Below are positions 46,166-58,164 of a DNA stretch of 64,000 bases, in pieces; within the stretch, counting starts at the first letter, position 1; the number at the start of each line of letters is the position of its first letter. Made by a program: the position numbers and the translations under genes. The notes under the pieces are model-generated. The model saw nothing but the letters and a program-made list of their open reading frames with translations. It made no database searches and had not been told where the DNA came from. The DNA is from Strobilurus pachycystidiatus (lineage: Eukaryota > Basidiomycota > Agaricomycetes > Agaricales > Physalacriaceae): assembly GCA_019915135.1 (NCBI GenBank), contig JAHLMK010000010.1, positions 1,488,001-1,552,000 of the forward strand. Reading direction: 5' to 3'.

Positions 46166-46580
46166 GTCAATTTGAGGGTTTTGGTAGCCAGCAGGAGAAC
46201 CCAGGGGAAGTACCTCAGCCAAAAGTTGGAACCACTGGCATGAGCGCAGGAAAAGACATACATTCAAAGTCCGATTCAAGTTTGTGACTCCGGTAAAGCC
46301 CGGCGTCCCCAATTGGCAAAATACACTTGATGGATGTCTATCAACGAACTACACTAAGTCCATCGTCACATACGCCACGCCAAAGCCATGCAAGGACACT
46401 AGCTGGCGCTGGATCCATCTCGAATCAATTGCGTCAAATCAGCTTCGCACCTTGTAATATCGGCTTTTGAAATGATCCGATGGTCTTCGGGGTCACGGCT
46501 GACCACGGCGTGCAAGTGGGGAGGGGAGTCAAAAAACTGACGACCGTACGCCGTCCTATTCCCACCATCTCTCTACTCCA
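46166..46580. other. Intergenic stretch, divergent promoter region
   Basis: Lies between minus-strand coding to the left and the plus-strand gene at 46581. It may contain upstream exons of the 45900 frame, but none is supported. Confidence 0.4.
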
Positions 46581-47448
46581 ATGGCCTCTCGTGAATTTCT
46601 GCATCGCCTCGAATCACTCTATCCAAAGTCGTCGTCTGGCGCACCCACGCCCTGGTACATTGTTGCTGCGGCCGGCTTCAGCGCTAGCAACCTTCCCGAA
46701 GCCGTCGCTGATGTGTATAAATATGTCAATGAGGGACTGGAGACGGATGAAGAGAAAATGACAGTTGCGAGAAAGATGCGCGATGGCCTGTTCAAAGCTG
46801 GCATGACCGGTGGCTATTCGAAGGTATGTGCTTGAATCTGGCCTTGACCAGCAGGCAGTTCAGCGACAGTGCTCATTGAAGAATAGGCTATCAACGCGCT
46901 AGCGCAGCTGCACAAGGTCACCCCAGAGCAGTACCGCGACGCGGAGCCGATTCGGTCGGTTGCTTGTTCTTTTCGAGCCGACGTCAGCTCATCGATCGCT
47001 TGTTTTGTAGTGACACCTCGTCCGCACTTCCCGCCATAGCGAGTAACGGGCAAAGGTATTTCAATCAGACATACGGAGACACGGCGGGGACGGTTCAGCC
47101 GTTCTTGAAGGACATCTATCCGGATATGGGTGAGCGCCACATATTTCACGCCTATATCTGACTCATTTTGGGCTAGAATACTTCTCCACGACCATTGCCT
47201 ACGGGTATGTCTACGGCGACTTCACCGTCACAACGCCCATTGAGACATCGTACGCCATGGTCGCAGCGCTCATCGCTGTCGACACGCCGCAGCAGGTCGC
47301 TTGGCATCTTGGAGGCGCACAGCGAAATGGGGCGACGCTGACAGAGGTAAGGGCTGTGCGAGAGATCTCGATTCTCGTGGCGAAGGAGGCGGGGGTGAAG
47401 TGGAAGAATGATATACCGGAGGTTATAGATGTCATGTCGAAGAATTGA
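46581..47448 (+). CDS. AhpD/carboxymuconolactone-decarboxylase-fold-like protein
   Basis: Small helical protein whose sequence pattern resembles fungal members of the AhpD/CMD superfamily. Four exons join MASREFLHRLESLYPKSSSG, VARKMRDGLFKAGMTGGYSK, AINALAQLHKVTPEQYRDAE, DTSSALPAIASNGQRYFNQT, YVYGDFTVTTPIETSYAMVA and QQVAWHLGGAQRNGATLTEV. The final block (QVAWHLGGAQRNGATLTEVR) matches the place where active AhpD proteins carry their CxxC pair, but here no cysteine is present, so peroxidase activity is unlikely. About 225 residues, no signal peptide. Start chosen for its context (CTCCAATGG) and the match of the N-terminus to the fold. Confidence 0.75.
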
Positions 47449-48248
47449 AACAGTCTACTCGTACAGAAAGCTCGACTCTCAATGAATCAGAATACATCTT
47501 GCGTACAGTCAACTGATAGGACCTCGGACTTGAACGACTTGATCCTACGACAAGTCGCCTCAAATGCGCGTCAATTTGGCTTCGACAATGGACAGCAGCG
47601 TGGCGCGTTTTAAAACGATCTCAGGCCCGCAGAAGTGCTCAAATATGGAGCGAATGATAGGCCGCCTCGTGCGCTATAGACGAAGTTGGAGGGAAACTAC
47701 ATACACTTTGAGTTCGGCCGATAAGTCCGTAACCCTGTAATGCCTGCTTCCGTTCTTCTCTCATGTTCAAAAAAATCTGGGACTAAACAGTTAACGCTGC
47801 TACCTGGCACCAACCACTGGACCACCAGCGGACGTCACTTCTTTTCTCATACTCGCTCGAGCTGCAGCAGTTGGCAGCCCTCTCACGTCCATTACCTACA
47901 ATCAGGCAACCTTCTGTGGCGTGGACGACCCCATGCACACCCAGGTACTATCAGCCTTCGAACGATTTCACTAGCGCGTGTACCTGACTGTCCCCTCACT
48001 CCCCAGTGACTCCCGAGTCTCCATTCACGTCCAGGCTATGTTCGCCACCACACCCAAACGTCAGCACCTGTCGCCCTTAGTATCGTATACCATACGATGC
48101 AATATGAAACCTCGCCCTCGTCTCAGTGCCTTGGTATGTATGTAATTGCCTCAGGACCCAGATCCGCATTCCATGCCGGCCGAATGGGTGCTCTTAAGAA
48201 GGATTGGATCGCGAAGCATGATTGGTATCTTCCTGCCATCTCTCAGCG
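47449..48248. other. Intergenic stretch, promoter side of the MFS transporter
   Basis: No supported coding sequence in 0.8 kb. Confidence 0.45.
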
Positions 48249-50738
48249 ATGGCTGTCGGACCATCTCATGAAGTCTGGGATAGTGAGAAGACTGGAAACG
48301 CCGTCATTGACACTCCATCTCTCAGAGATGAAACGCAGGCCCGGATGGAACTCGACCGCCGCGTCCAGCGCAAGGTCGACTGGAACCTGATCCCTCTGAT
48401 CGCGATTCTGTATCTGTGTAGCTTCTTGTAAGTACGAGGTTGTTTCTTACTACACGCACTGATGTCGGTGCCTCTAGGGATCGAGGAAATATTGGTTTGT
48501 CCTTCTGTTCTGTTGTAAACATTCAGCTCATGCTTCTTCGCTTCAAGGGAACGCACGCGTATGGATAGCCCCACGTCACTCCGAGTCTCTACTCACCAAA
48601 TCATATCATTCACAGGTTGCCGGCATGGCACAGGATCTCCACCTGACCGGGACGAGATACCAGTTGGCTGCGGCGGTGTTCTTCGTATGCTCCTCATTCT
48701 TCTCGTTTGATTGATTGCTCAGTTGAACTTGGGCCGCAGATCCCGTACAGTATTCTCGAGATCCCTTGGTACGCACACTCGCATCCCATGTCATATCTCT
48801 AGACCCTAATGGGGTTTCCATAGCAATGTGATGATGAAACTTTTGCGGCCGTCTCTTTGGAGTGCGTCCTTCGCTTCGCCGTCTTAGCGTTCTGGTCATT
48901 GATCATGGAGCTCTAGTCCCCGGCATCATGTTGACGTGGGGAATTGTCAGTACGTTGTTCAAGCCTTTGCATCTCTATATGATTGTGAACACGCCGATCA
49001 GTGATGTCAATGGCGTGGGTCAAGAGCTACCATGGCTTGGTCATGTAGGTTCTTCCAGAACTCTACTTCCTTGTCTCTGACACGATCGTGTAGTGCCCGC
49101 GTATTCCTGGGTGTCGCAGAAGCGGGATTACCCCCTGGTGTTGGTACGTTGCCGCCACATAGAGCGATGACTGGCGCTGACATGTACAGCGCAGCATTTT
49201 TCATCACGTTATGGTATCGCCGTGTCGACCAAGCCAGACCGATATCTCTGTATTTCTCGTCTGCGACTCTGTCTGGTAGGTTCCGATCTCATAAGTGTAG
49301 ACGAGTCATCTTCCTGATACAATAATAGGTGCATTCGGCGGTTTACTCGCTTTCGCAATCGAAAAGATGGACGGGTCAGTCGATCCTTCTGTATCGCCAA
49401 GTTAACTCACGCACTCATTTTTGGTAGTTTGGGTAATTTGAGAGGATGGGCGTGGATCGTGAGTGTCGTCCCCCTAAAGATCCCTAGAGAGATGTTTACC
49501 TGCGACTTTAGTTCCTTCTTGAAGGTTTGCGTGAGTAAGCGAATCCTCATCTCAGAACTGTCAACTCAACGATAACATAGTGACGATCGTATGCTCGATT
49601 CTTGCGCTTTGGCGTCTGCCGGACGTAAGTTATCCCATGCCCCAGTCTTGAATCCTACTTCTTGTTGATGCCCTTACTCTCCAGTACCCTACGACGGCCA
49701 AGTTCCTTACCACAGAGGAAAAGGAACATCTCATTGAAGAGCTTCGAAACGACACCGTCGGAGAAACGTCGCATTTCGAGATGAGGTTCGTCTGGGAGAC
49801 GCTGAAGGACTACAAATCATGGCTGCAGACCCTTATCTACATCGGGTAGGAGATTGACTTTATGCGTTCAAAGATTTCGTGTCCTGATTCTTCACCTCAA
49901 AAGCATGGTAATGCCGCTATACTCGTTCTCGCTCTTCCTGCCAACGATCATCAAAGCCCTCGGTTACTCATCCTCTCAAGCACAACTGTGAGACCTTTCA
50001 CCTTTGCCGGCCCTGAATCCTTTTAACGTTGCATAGGATGACGATCCCACCTTACGCCGCGGGCTGCGTGGCCACCATCTTCATAGGGTGGATCTCCGAC
50101 CGTCTCAAGCTCCGTGGTCCCTTCGTCATGGGCTGTGCGCTATTCGCCATCATCGGCTACAGTCTGCTATACGCCGCAAGTCCGACACATGCACCGGGTG
50201 TAGGCTATGCGGGTGCAATCATGGCTGCTTGTGGTGTCTTCCCTACTGTCCCACTGATGTTGGCGTGGGGGGCTGGGAACTCAGGTGGGTCGGTGAAGAA
50301 GGCGGTGATAATTGGGCTACAGAGCGGTATCGGCAATCTCGGAGGGTATGTGTCTCGGCTGGGCGAATTCATGCTTGTACTGAACCTTGACAGGATATGT
50401 TCATCGTTCATATATCGAACGCAGGATACACCGAGGTTCCATTTAGGCCATGGTCAGTGAGTTCTAGCACGAACCATAGCATCACTGACGGCGAGTCCGC
50501 CAGCCGTCGTTCTATCATTTTTGTGTGTCGCGTTCGTAGGATCGGCTTGTGCAACGCTGCTATATAGCCGTCTCAACAAGGCAAAACACGAAAGATGCAT
50601 GAGGGAAAACATAGCCGATTCAGACGAGAGGAAGGAGGAGTTCAAGTCCCTCGGTACGGACTCTCCGCTATTTAGGTCAGTCATCTCTCGTCCAGTTTTG
50701 CGCGAGATCTCTGATCGCTTTACAGATATGCCCTATAG
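48249..50738 (+). CDS. MFS transporter, anion:cation symporter (allantoate permease-like)
   Basis: Plasma-membrane uptake transporter of the Dal5/Tna1-like branch, importing small organic anions such as allantoate, nicotinate or related acids. Diagnostic blocks in order: DWNLIPLIAILYLCSFLDRG joined to NIGNARVAGMAQDLHLTGTR, AAAVFFIPYSILEIPCNVMM, RVFLGVAEAGLPPG, FFITLWYRRVDQARPISLYF, WAWIFLLEGLLTIVCSILAL, PTTAKFLTTEEKEHLIEEL, SFSLFLPTIIKALGYSSSQA, then VATIFIGWISDRLKLRGPF. Some 17 short exons are needed, and all junctions chosen restore family sequence. It ends LFRYAL after a final intron. It is convergent with the P450 gene, whose stop codon is 63 bases away. Confidence 0.9.
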
Positions 50739-50801
50739 TTCTGTTTCCGTACTAGTCCTACAAACACGAAGCCGTTTCTCCAAACTATGACTCAGAAAGA
50801 T

Positions 50802-53273
50802 TTAGATCTCGTTGTCACTAATCGGTGTTCCCTTGATCCACATCCCGCCCTGAGAGTTCCGACCCATGAACGTTGTGTAGGACACGAAGACTCAGATCAC
50901 TCACCTCACTGTATATCGTCAACGTGGTCCTCGGGCAAAACCGCTCAACCCCCTTCCTTCCGTCACACTGCTTCCAGTCCTCCGGTGGCCTACACCCACT
51001 CGGCCACGCAGTTTCATCCAACTCGAACTCGGAGAAGTTTTGCAACAGACGGACAAGGATGAACGACGCCTCATTGTAAGCAAACTGCTGACCCAGACAG
51101 ATGCGCGGGCCAGCGTTGAAGGGCAAGAAGATGAATGGGTTAGCAACGAGGTACTTTTTGAGACGGGCGTCGATGAAACGGTCGGGGTCGAACTCTTCGG
51201 CTAGCAGGAACGTTTGAGTGCGTGCGATTCCATGACGAAGAACAGCATGCACCATCGGGGCCCCACAGATCCTTTCGGCGCTGCATCATGTGGACGGAAT
51301 ACGCGACACTGCGGTGATATCTGAAGATAAGTCTCTTGAGAAGACGTGGAGGAGGACGTACGGTGTACCCTCTGGAATGTAGTACGGCCTTTCCAAGGGG
51401 TTCTCGGAAGGTAGGGTCGTTGCTTTGATAGATTGTCTGCCATGATGACATTGAGCCGTCGCGCTCTACTTGACGCGAATCTCGAGAGCCAACCTTATAT
51501 TATAGGGCCTATGGAAGTTCTGTTAGTAGGACTTCCAGAAGCGCAGTTCGACTTACACGACAGGATACAGTCTCAAGGTTTCTAGGAGGAAAAGATTAAT
51601 TAGCTCCCTTTCGATAAGTATAGGACGAGCGAGAATCAACACCAACCGTTGATCACAGCGCGAAGATACTTCATCTCCCGCACCTGCTCGAACGTTGGTG
51701 GCATTTCTGTACCTACGACCTGGAGGATTTCTCGTCGGAGGCGTTGCATAATGGACGGGTACATCGCAAGAAAGTATATCACAATGGTCAGCGTAGCTGC
51801 AGTTGTATCGCGTCCAGCTGTGGAAGCACTTAGCCAAGACGGTTCAGATACCACTCGCAACTTACCCAAGAGGATGTTCAAACTTCGGTCAAGACATCAA
51901 TCATGGAGACACAGAAGAGACAGTGGGATACGAACGTTTCGTCCTGTATGACTTGGGCATCTAAGGACATGCCACGATAAGATGCTGTGAAGATCGATGA
52001 TTTCGCGTGACGTACCAGAAGTCATCTTCACCAGATGGTCTAGCAGCGTATCGTCCTCGCCAATCTCAGGCCCGCCCTTCTCGACGTCTTTCATATTGCG
52101 CCTCTTATCGAGCGCTGCCTTGATGAGCGGCTCGATGTATGCGCTCACCACGCGCATATGCTTGTCCGTCCTGTCTGTCCATATCTCGTACAGAGGCCAT
52201 ATGGGCCATCCCTTCCTAGTCCTGTCGGCCAGAATGTCCTGAGCGGCAAGGAAGGCCTGCGCGAAACCGTCTTTCGTGTGACTTGCTTCTGCGTGTGGAT
52301 AAGGAGAGGGTTCGGACAGGCTGTTGACACATGTGCCAAAAAGGAATTCGGTGGCGGCATCCATTGTGAATTTGGATATGAGATCCTATTCAATTCATGA
52401 ATGACGTAAAACCGTAAGTTGGAGGTAAGAAGAGACCTGGAAATCAACAGCATGCCCTTGTGAGAAGCGCTGCTTCATGGTGGAAATAACGGTCTTCGCA
52501 TGTCGATCGTACATCTCGAAATGCGTTATGCGGTCTCGCGAGAAGAAGGGGCGAGTCATGGAGCGATGGAATCTGTCAGCCGGCTCAGTACCGCTACCAT
52601 ATCATGGAGGCCGAGCTAGAGCGCTGCCACTTACTTCCACAGATCGCCTATGCAACGGTTAGACGGCAGTCTTGGCATTGGCAGGAGATTTACCGTCCGC
52701 GTTGAACACGCCGGAGCCTAGGACCGAAAGCATGTCCCTTCGAAACGATGAACCTGTGTTCTGATTAGTTGGAGAAAGGCCACAAATGGCCGAATCCTGC
52801 CTTTTTCGAAGTTGGTGAAGTCGGTGGCAAGAATCGCCTGAATGTGAACAGGCGACGCTGTTAAGAAGCAGTTCCCCCAAAGTATGTGTGGGTCGAACAT
52901 GGGGCCGAGGGTGTGCATCTGTTCAAAGAGGAGATCGCCTGCCCGAATCTCAGCATCTCATCATTGCATGCAGGCTTTGTAACAGACCTATATAACCTCT
53001 GGCCCACATTTCCAAAATCTTCTTCAAGACGTCTAGATTAGCGATGCTGTTTCCAACAATCCGTGGAGGGAGACGAGCGCCAGCGGCTGAGGCCAGCCTT
53101 TGCCACCGAAACTCGACATATGCAACACGTAGAGCCAAGGTAGCAGGAGCGCCAACGAATAGACAAAGTACAGCAACCAGAATGGGAACTCCGAGAAGCG
53201 AAGCCCCAGTCAGGGCGGTTGCCACCAAGAGCACTTTAGGGAGGAGAAGAGCGGCCCCTGGAGTGAGCTTCAT
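50802..53273 (-). CDS. Cytochrome P450 monooxygenase
   Basis: Microsomal haem-thiolate oxygenase. The N-terminal membrane anchor is [20 protein letters not shown] with a second hydrophobic stretch; [20 protein letters not shown] follows. Later blocks: [49 protein letters not shown] (oxygen-binding helix I), the ExxR helix ETLRLYPVV (completed across an intron), and the haem loop [20 protein letters not shown] with the cysteine ligand. The last intron restores [20 protein letters not shown]. All catalytic motifs are intact. The architecture suggests the CYP63 or related basidiomycete families, not verified. It is divergent from the DHA2 transporter (682 bases), which may reflect shared regulation. 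Confidence 0.88.
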
Positions 53274-53954
53274 CACAGTAAGGATGAAGGGGAAAAGTAA
53301 GTGTGGCGTGACGTAAAGTAGTTTCTGTAAGAGGGTATGGTTACCGGCTATTTGAGGTGCCGGTTTTGGCGTGGCAGCATCTTTGACACTAGACAGATGC
53401 TGGACAGTGGAAAAAATGACGCATGGTCACACGCGCACGCCTTTCCGCAAGCTTTCTTGTTTTGTTCGAAGGCTTTTGATGATCATCAGATGATGTACGT
53501 AGTCTTGTGTTCGAATATTGCTTGTATAGATATCGTAAGGCGACCGTCACACTCCTGAATGGCAAGTTCCAAATTGTCAGGCTGACGAGAGGCAACGAAA
53601 GAGGCGCGTACCAATAAATGATGGTTCACATGGAACCATCGGAGTTCGAAAAAATGGCCGATCGGCCAAGGTCGATCATGCCCGAGGACCGAGGTCAGTG
53701 CGACCTAGAATCGGCCGTCAAGCTCATGCTCCTACCGCCTCACGTTCAGGCTTTGAAGTACGAATGTTGCATTCAAAGACAGCTTGAAGTGGTTTCCTCG
53801 CAACTCCTGTACCATCAATTCTTCCTTCGCAAATTCCTGACCTGCAAGCCTCGGTGATTATGCAGCTGGATCGGGGACTGAGTCCGACTGACAAACGCTT
53901 CTACCATCTATATAATCCCGAGTACAATTAGGGATATGCTACAGATTGACCGCC
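53274..53954. promoter_or_regulatory. Divergent intergenic region between P450 and DHA2 transporter genes
   Basis: 681 bases with no supported gene. It must hold both promoters. CTATATAATCCCG near 53909 is a likely TATA box for the transporter, about 45 bases before its ATG. Confidence 0.5.
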
Positions 53955-56900
53955 ATGGAAGCCGCCCCACAAGACGTCGATGCAGCCACCATATCTGCGG
54001 ACGTCAACGTCGACTCGAAAATCGAACCGGTCGTTAACGCGCCTACTACGTTTCAAACGCGATGGCAAGAGTCTCTTTTCATCGGGGCAATTTTAATGGG
54101 CCAGTCATTCAATCTGACACCCCTAGGAGCGGCATGTTCACCTCTTGGCCTCTTTTCCTCCTCCTAACAGATTGCCGTAGACACTGGGTGGTCGCTGGCT
54201 CATAGCAAACGATTTGGGTGTTGCCAATGATCCAGGGCAGATGTCTTGGATTGTTGCGGGCTTCTCACTAGCTTGCGGAAGCTTTGTTGTCGTTGGTGGG
54301 CGCCTCGGGGACGTGTACGGGCATAGGAAAGTTTGGCTACTCGCACTAGTGTGGGGTTTCATCTGGAACCTTGGTGAGAAAAGCAACCTGCATTCGCTAC
54401 TCGTCACTCATATGTCATATTTTAGTCTCGGGTTTTGCGCGCTCGTGAGTGCCAAGTAGTCCCTCCTACTGATTTCAAATCTTGACTATACATCTATTCG
54501 AGACCTGTTTTCTACGATACTGCCCGTGGGCTCGCAGGCGTATCGGCAGGACTGATGATGCCGACGGCTATCGCATTATTGGCCCAGGCATATCCACCTG
54601 GTCTGAAGCGAAATCTGATCTTTGGATTCTTCGGTCTGTCGTACCTTGCGCTGGATGAAAGGAGACTGACTTTTCTTAAGAATCGTCGGTGAACACCGGG
54701 ATAAGATAAGCTCTCGACTTATCTTATGTTTTACCCACCTATGTACCCATACACAAATCTGCTTCTCTGGCTCCTCTCATCATTTCATTGAGATGAGACT
54801 TCACATATGAGCACAGCTTAAGATGAGCAAATGCAACTTAAGAGCATCCGAGATTTAATTACTACTATAGCTAACTTCAGTGTTTACTTGGATTACTGTA
54901 TAGCACCCGTATCGCGCTGCCTGGGCGCGTCCCGACTTGGGTCGACGGGCACATCGAAAAGCGTAAACAGCATCTCTTCAGGCCCAGGATCGACGCCTGA
55001 CATTGAACCTATCATGATGTGTTCTGCCGTCGTCGGGGGTCAGTCGCCATATGCCTATTTGACTTGCTGGTCCTCGGTGTTGTGGTCATCCTTGCCCAAA
55101 GCCAGCAGATCCGAAGGTAAGGTTCTCTAAAATTGTGGCTTTAGTCCTCGCTGGTGATTGTTGCGTTCGTATCTATCGGCGGCGGGCGCGGCTGCATCGG
55201 TTCTCATTCCTAGCAGTCGTATTCTGCTAGAGATGATTATTACCATCGCCAAGTGATTTGAGTTTGTGCACTCACAAGTTCAGGATTTCTTTCAGGCGGA
55301 CCACGTCGTGTTAGCGGTATGTCGTTGAGTCAGACGGCAAGGTGATGGAGAGAGAACAAAGGTCGGACTTCAAAAATTTGTGAAACGCGGTCTTTGCCTG
55401 TCGCGGCCCGATGCACTATGCACATCAAACCGGCGCAGACACCTTGCCGTGATTGATGGCTGACTAAGCGTTTGCCTTTCTCTTCCAACCACCACCGACC
55501 GCCTGACTACTTATACGCCCACGTCCGCAACGACCACGCTCACCTCTCTCTCACGACGAATCCGCCCACTTGGTCTTCAACCACCACCACCGCGACGACG
55601 ACCACAGCGCCGCCGCGCCCTACGACACCTGCTCTGCAGCGACGACGCCAACGACGACCTCACTGGTAATCCCGCCGGCTACTCGTTACGAATCCATTGG
55701 GGACGACTATTGCATGGAGGGGTGTGTCGCGAACCCAAAAGGACTGCTGGCATGGCACTAGGACAGTTTGGGTGCGTCGTTTTTTTTTCTCGTTTTCGCA
55801 CTGACAGTGTTGACGACAGCGGTCGCTTCGTACGGACGGCGAGGGCCTACCAACGGCACGACGACGACAAGCCGAGGACTACGACAACGGCCAGCTCGGT
55901 ATGCCTCTGGCCGAGGATTTTGACTTGACAGGCCGACAGGCCCTTACATTGGCACGACGTCACGCTGGCTGCTCGCCCGCCGTGGCTGGTCGGTTAAACG
56001 TGGTGAGCACGACGCGCGTCAAAACAGGTGAGGTTTGTTTCTTAAATCCAGTCTCTTTGTTCTGGGTGTTGCGCGTCGACTGCTGCCCTGGACGCCTGCC
56101 ATCCCATGGTGACCAGATGACAGGTCTAGACCGTCCCATGGATTTCTGCCTCGACTCGAGCTCAGCTCAAGTGAGTCTTATCTCAAGGCTGACTTAAGAT
56201 GGTAAAGATCTCGACAGACTCAAGTCCGAAACTCTCAGGTCGAACTTAAGTCGGGCTCAAGCTGGTGTCTCGAGTTCTGGGACTTGAGTTTGAGTTCATT
56301 TACTTCAGTCGTAGTGTGTGTGTGTGTGTGTGTAGTAGATACATCGAAATATACATTGTTTTCATAAATTCAAAGCAGACTAAAACATAAGATGAGTCGA
56401 CGGGCTTATCTTATCCCGGTGTCCACCGACAAATCTTAAGAAAAGTCTGTCATCTTTTTGGCGCTGGTCGGTCCTTCTCTCTCACAGACTTGTAGGAGCA
56501 CTCGCTCCATTTAGCGCTGCTGGCGGTTCGGTCTTCGAAGTAATGCTTGCACAACTCGTCAATCCTCAGTGGATCTGGTGGCTCCAGTTCGTTTCTCCTT
56601 CAGAGTCATTAGTCGTCAGTCGAGTGACATTTCCGTAGAGCTGCTAAGGATGTTCTGCCTTTTGTTGCCGGCTTCTTTGGGATACCAATGACCATTGGTC
56701 TTGGGCAAGGCGGCGGGGTTGACTGGGTCGGCGCCTTTCTGGGCGTCGCTGGGCTGATCTTGTTCAATCTCGCGTTCAAGTACGTCCTTCCGCGCGGTTC
56801 AAGTGTGCTTTATAACCTTCAGGAACTCTCATAGCCAAGCCCCACTCGCTGGGTGGGCGTCAGCCACTGTGATTGCACCGCTGGTGGTTGGCTTCGTGCT

Positions 56901-57788
56901 TCTCGTGGTGTTTGCGATCTGGGAGATGAAGGTTGCTAAGAAACCTATCCTTCCCTTTGACATATGGCGCGCTCCGACATTCTTAGCAGTGATGTGCAGC
57001 GCCTTCCTCTCCTTCATGTCGTTTGGTATCTTTATCTTTTGTGAGTGAACTTATGTTTTACACGTATACCTATCCTCACGGAACCCAGATCACATCCAGT
57101 TCATTCACGACTTTCGGCATGTCACTGCACTTCAAAACACCGCTTGGCTGGTCCCGTTCACTATCAACGGCTTTGTTGCAGCGTGCCTGAGCGCTTTCCT
57201 CATCAGTCGCGTCCCAGCGCAGGCCATTTTCTGTGTAAGCTCTGTGATTGCCTTTTGCTGGGATATATAACAGATATTTGATAGATTGGTCTGACCGCTG
57301 TCCTCATCGGAAACATCCTGACCGCAACGGCTCCAATCGAAGGCACATACTGGACACATCCATTCTTTGCTGCTTTCTTTGTAGCATTTGGTCCGGATCT
57401 CACATTCACCGCTGCCCAGCTTGTTGCCTCAAACACGGTGAGAAGGGATGAACAGGGAGTTGCTGGTTCATTGGTTGGTACGGCATTGAACTACGGGATA
57501 GGTCGGTGTTGCCAGGCGGTCTTATTCAGGGTGTCTACTCATTGATATTCTACAGCGATGGGTATTGGATTCGGGGGGACAGTCGAGGCGCACACCAATC
57601 TCGGAGGGAAAGATGCTCTGCGCGGTGTGAGAGGTGCCCTTTACCTCGGAATCGGTATGGCAGTTTTGGGCATCGTGATTGTTCTCGTGTTTGTCAGAGT
57701 ACCGAAAGACGAGAGAGTCGGGTACGACGACGAACGTGAGCCAAACTCACGTATCGCACAGCCTCCCGACGGGTCGGAGAAAGCTTAG
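53955..57788 (+). CDS. MFS drug:H+ antiporter (DHA2 type) with a 1.86-kb intron carrying a mobile element
   Basis: Plasma-membrane exporter of the 14-helix DHA2 group, which expels drugs or metabolites. The polar N-terminus is MEAAPQDVDAATISADVNVD; blocks then follow: WQESLFIGAILMGQSFNLTP, GQMSWIVAGFSLACGSFVVV, GGRLGDVYGHRKVWLLALVW (the loop 2-3 signature), YDTARGLAGVSAGLMMPTAI, FGFFG joined to ALAPFSAAGGSVFE, WVGAFLGVAGLILFNLAF, MKVAKKPILPFDIWRAPTF, HIQFIHDFRHVTALQNTAWL, EGTYWTHPFFAAFFVAFG and GMAVLGIVIVLVFVRVPKDE. The GFFG/ALAP junction needs an intron at 54634-56495, inside which the inverted-repeat element sits. Removing element and target copy leaves 81 bases. An early intron appears to use GC (GCATGT) after TPLGA. 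Coding exons look intact. Confidence 0.85.
54666..54668. repeat. Left copy of putative 3-base target site duplication CTG
   Basis: CTG immediately precedes the left inverted repeat; the same CTG follows the right one at 56447-56449. Three bases can match by chance. Confidence 0.4.
54669..54733 (+). repeat. Left terminal inverted repeat
   Basis: 65 bases starting ACTTTTCTTAAGAATCGTCG and ending ATCTTATGTTTTA. It differs from the reverse complement of the right end at about five positions and one gap. Confidence 0.85.
56381..56446 (-). repeat. Right terminal inverted repeat
   Basis: 66 bases, the reverse complement starting ACTTTTCTTAAGATTTGTCG. It shares ACACCGGGATAAGATAAG with the left repeat without a mismatch. 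Confidence 0.85.
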
Positions 57789-58164
57789 ACGCCCACATAT
57801 ATACATCGATTATAATTCTTCGTGATCAAGTTAGAGCTGCACGATTAATATTTCTAGAATCGTGAAACTGTTATCTCGGTAGTTGACGGTATTCCGAGGG
57901 ATGAATCACTTGAGAGTCCTCCTCGGGCCCCTCGTAGGAATCGGGAAGCAAGCCGGTGTGATATATGCGAAGACATGCCGGTATCTAAACGCCAAAGTCA
58001 TACAAGATTGACTGCTTCTTCCGAGAGAGAGTACTGGTCAAGCACGGCGAGGCTTCGATGAAGTAGTCCCTACATTTCTCCGGTCCTAGGACATGATCCT
58101 CGACTTCCCCTACCGCATTCGTCTATATGTATCTGTATCTATTCTCGAATCGCCGGTGAGGTAA
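57789..58164. other. Intergenic stretch between convergent genes
   Basis: 3' ends of the DHA2 transporter and of the second thioesterase-like gene. No coding sequence seen. Confidence 0.5.

Larger units (their letters stand above)
54669..56446. mobile_element. Non-autonomous DNA transposon with long terminal inverted repeats
   Basis: A 1778-base element bounded by inverted repeats of about 66 bases (54669-54733 and 56381-56446), roughly 90% identical, starting ACTTTTCTTAAGA. It lies inside an intron of the DHA2 transporter and is flanked by CTG on each side. There is no transposase-like frame inside; the longest frames are Thr/Pro/Arg-rich and short. The right subterminal zone has many CTCAAG/CTTAAG/CTTGAG motifs in both orientations and a (TG)n run at about 56317-56333. 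Three-base target duplication plus subterminal repeats recalls CACTA/EnSpm-type or Harbinger-type elements, but the termini do not start CACTA, so the superfamily is open. Confidence 0.75.

Noticed and set aside
55472..55928. Thr/Pro/Arg-rich frames inside the transposon as a possible transposase
   Set aside because: They are short, low in complexity and lack catalytic residues of any transposase family; the element looks non-autonomous.
53955..57788. Reading the DHA2 transporter as a pseudogene disrupted by the element
   Set aside because: The insertion lies within an intron with intact donor and acceptor, and the exons on both sides keep the frame.
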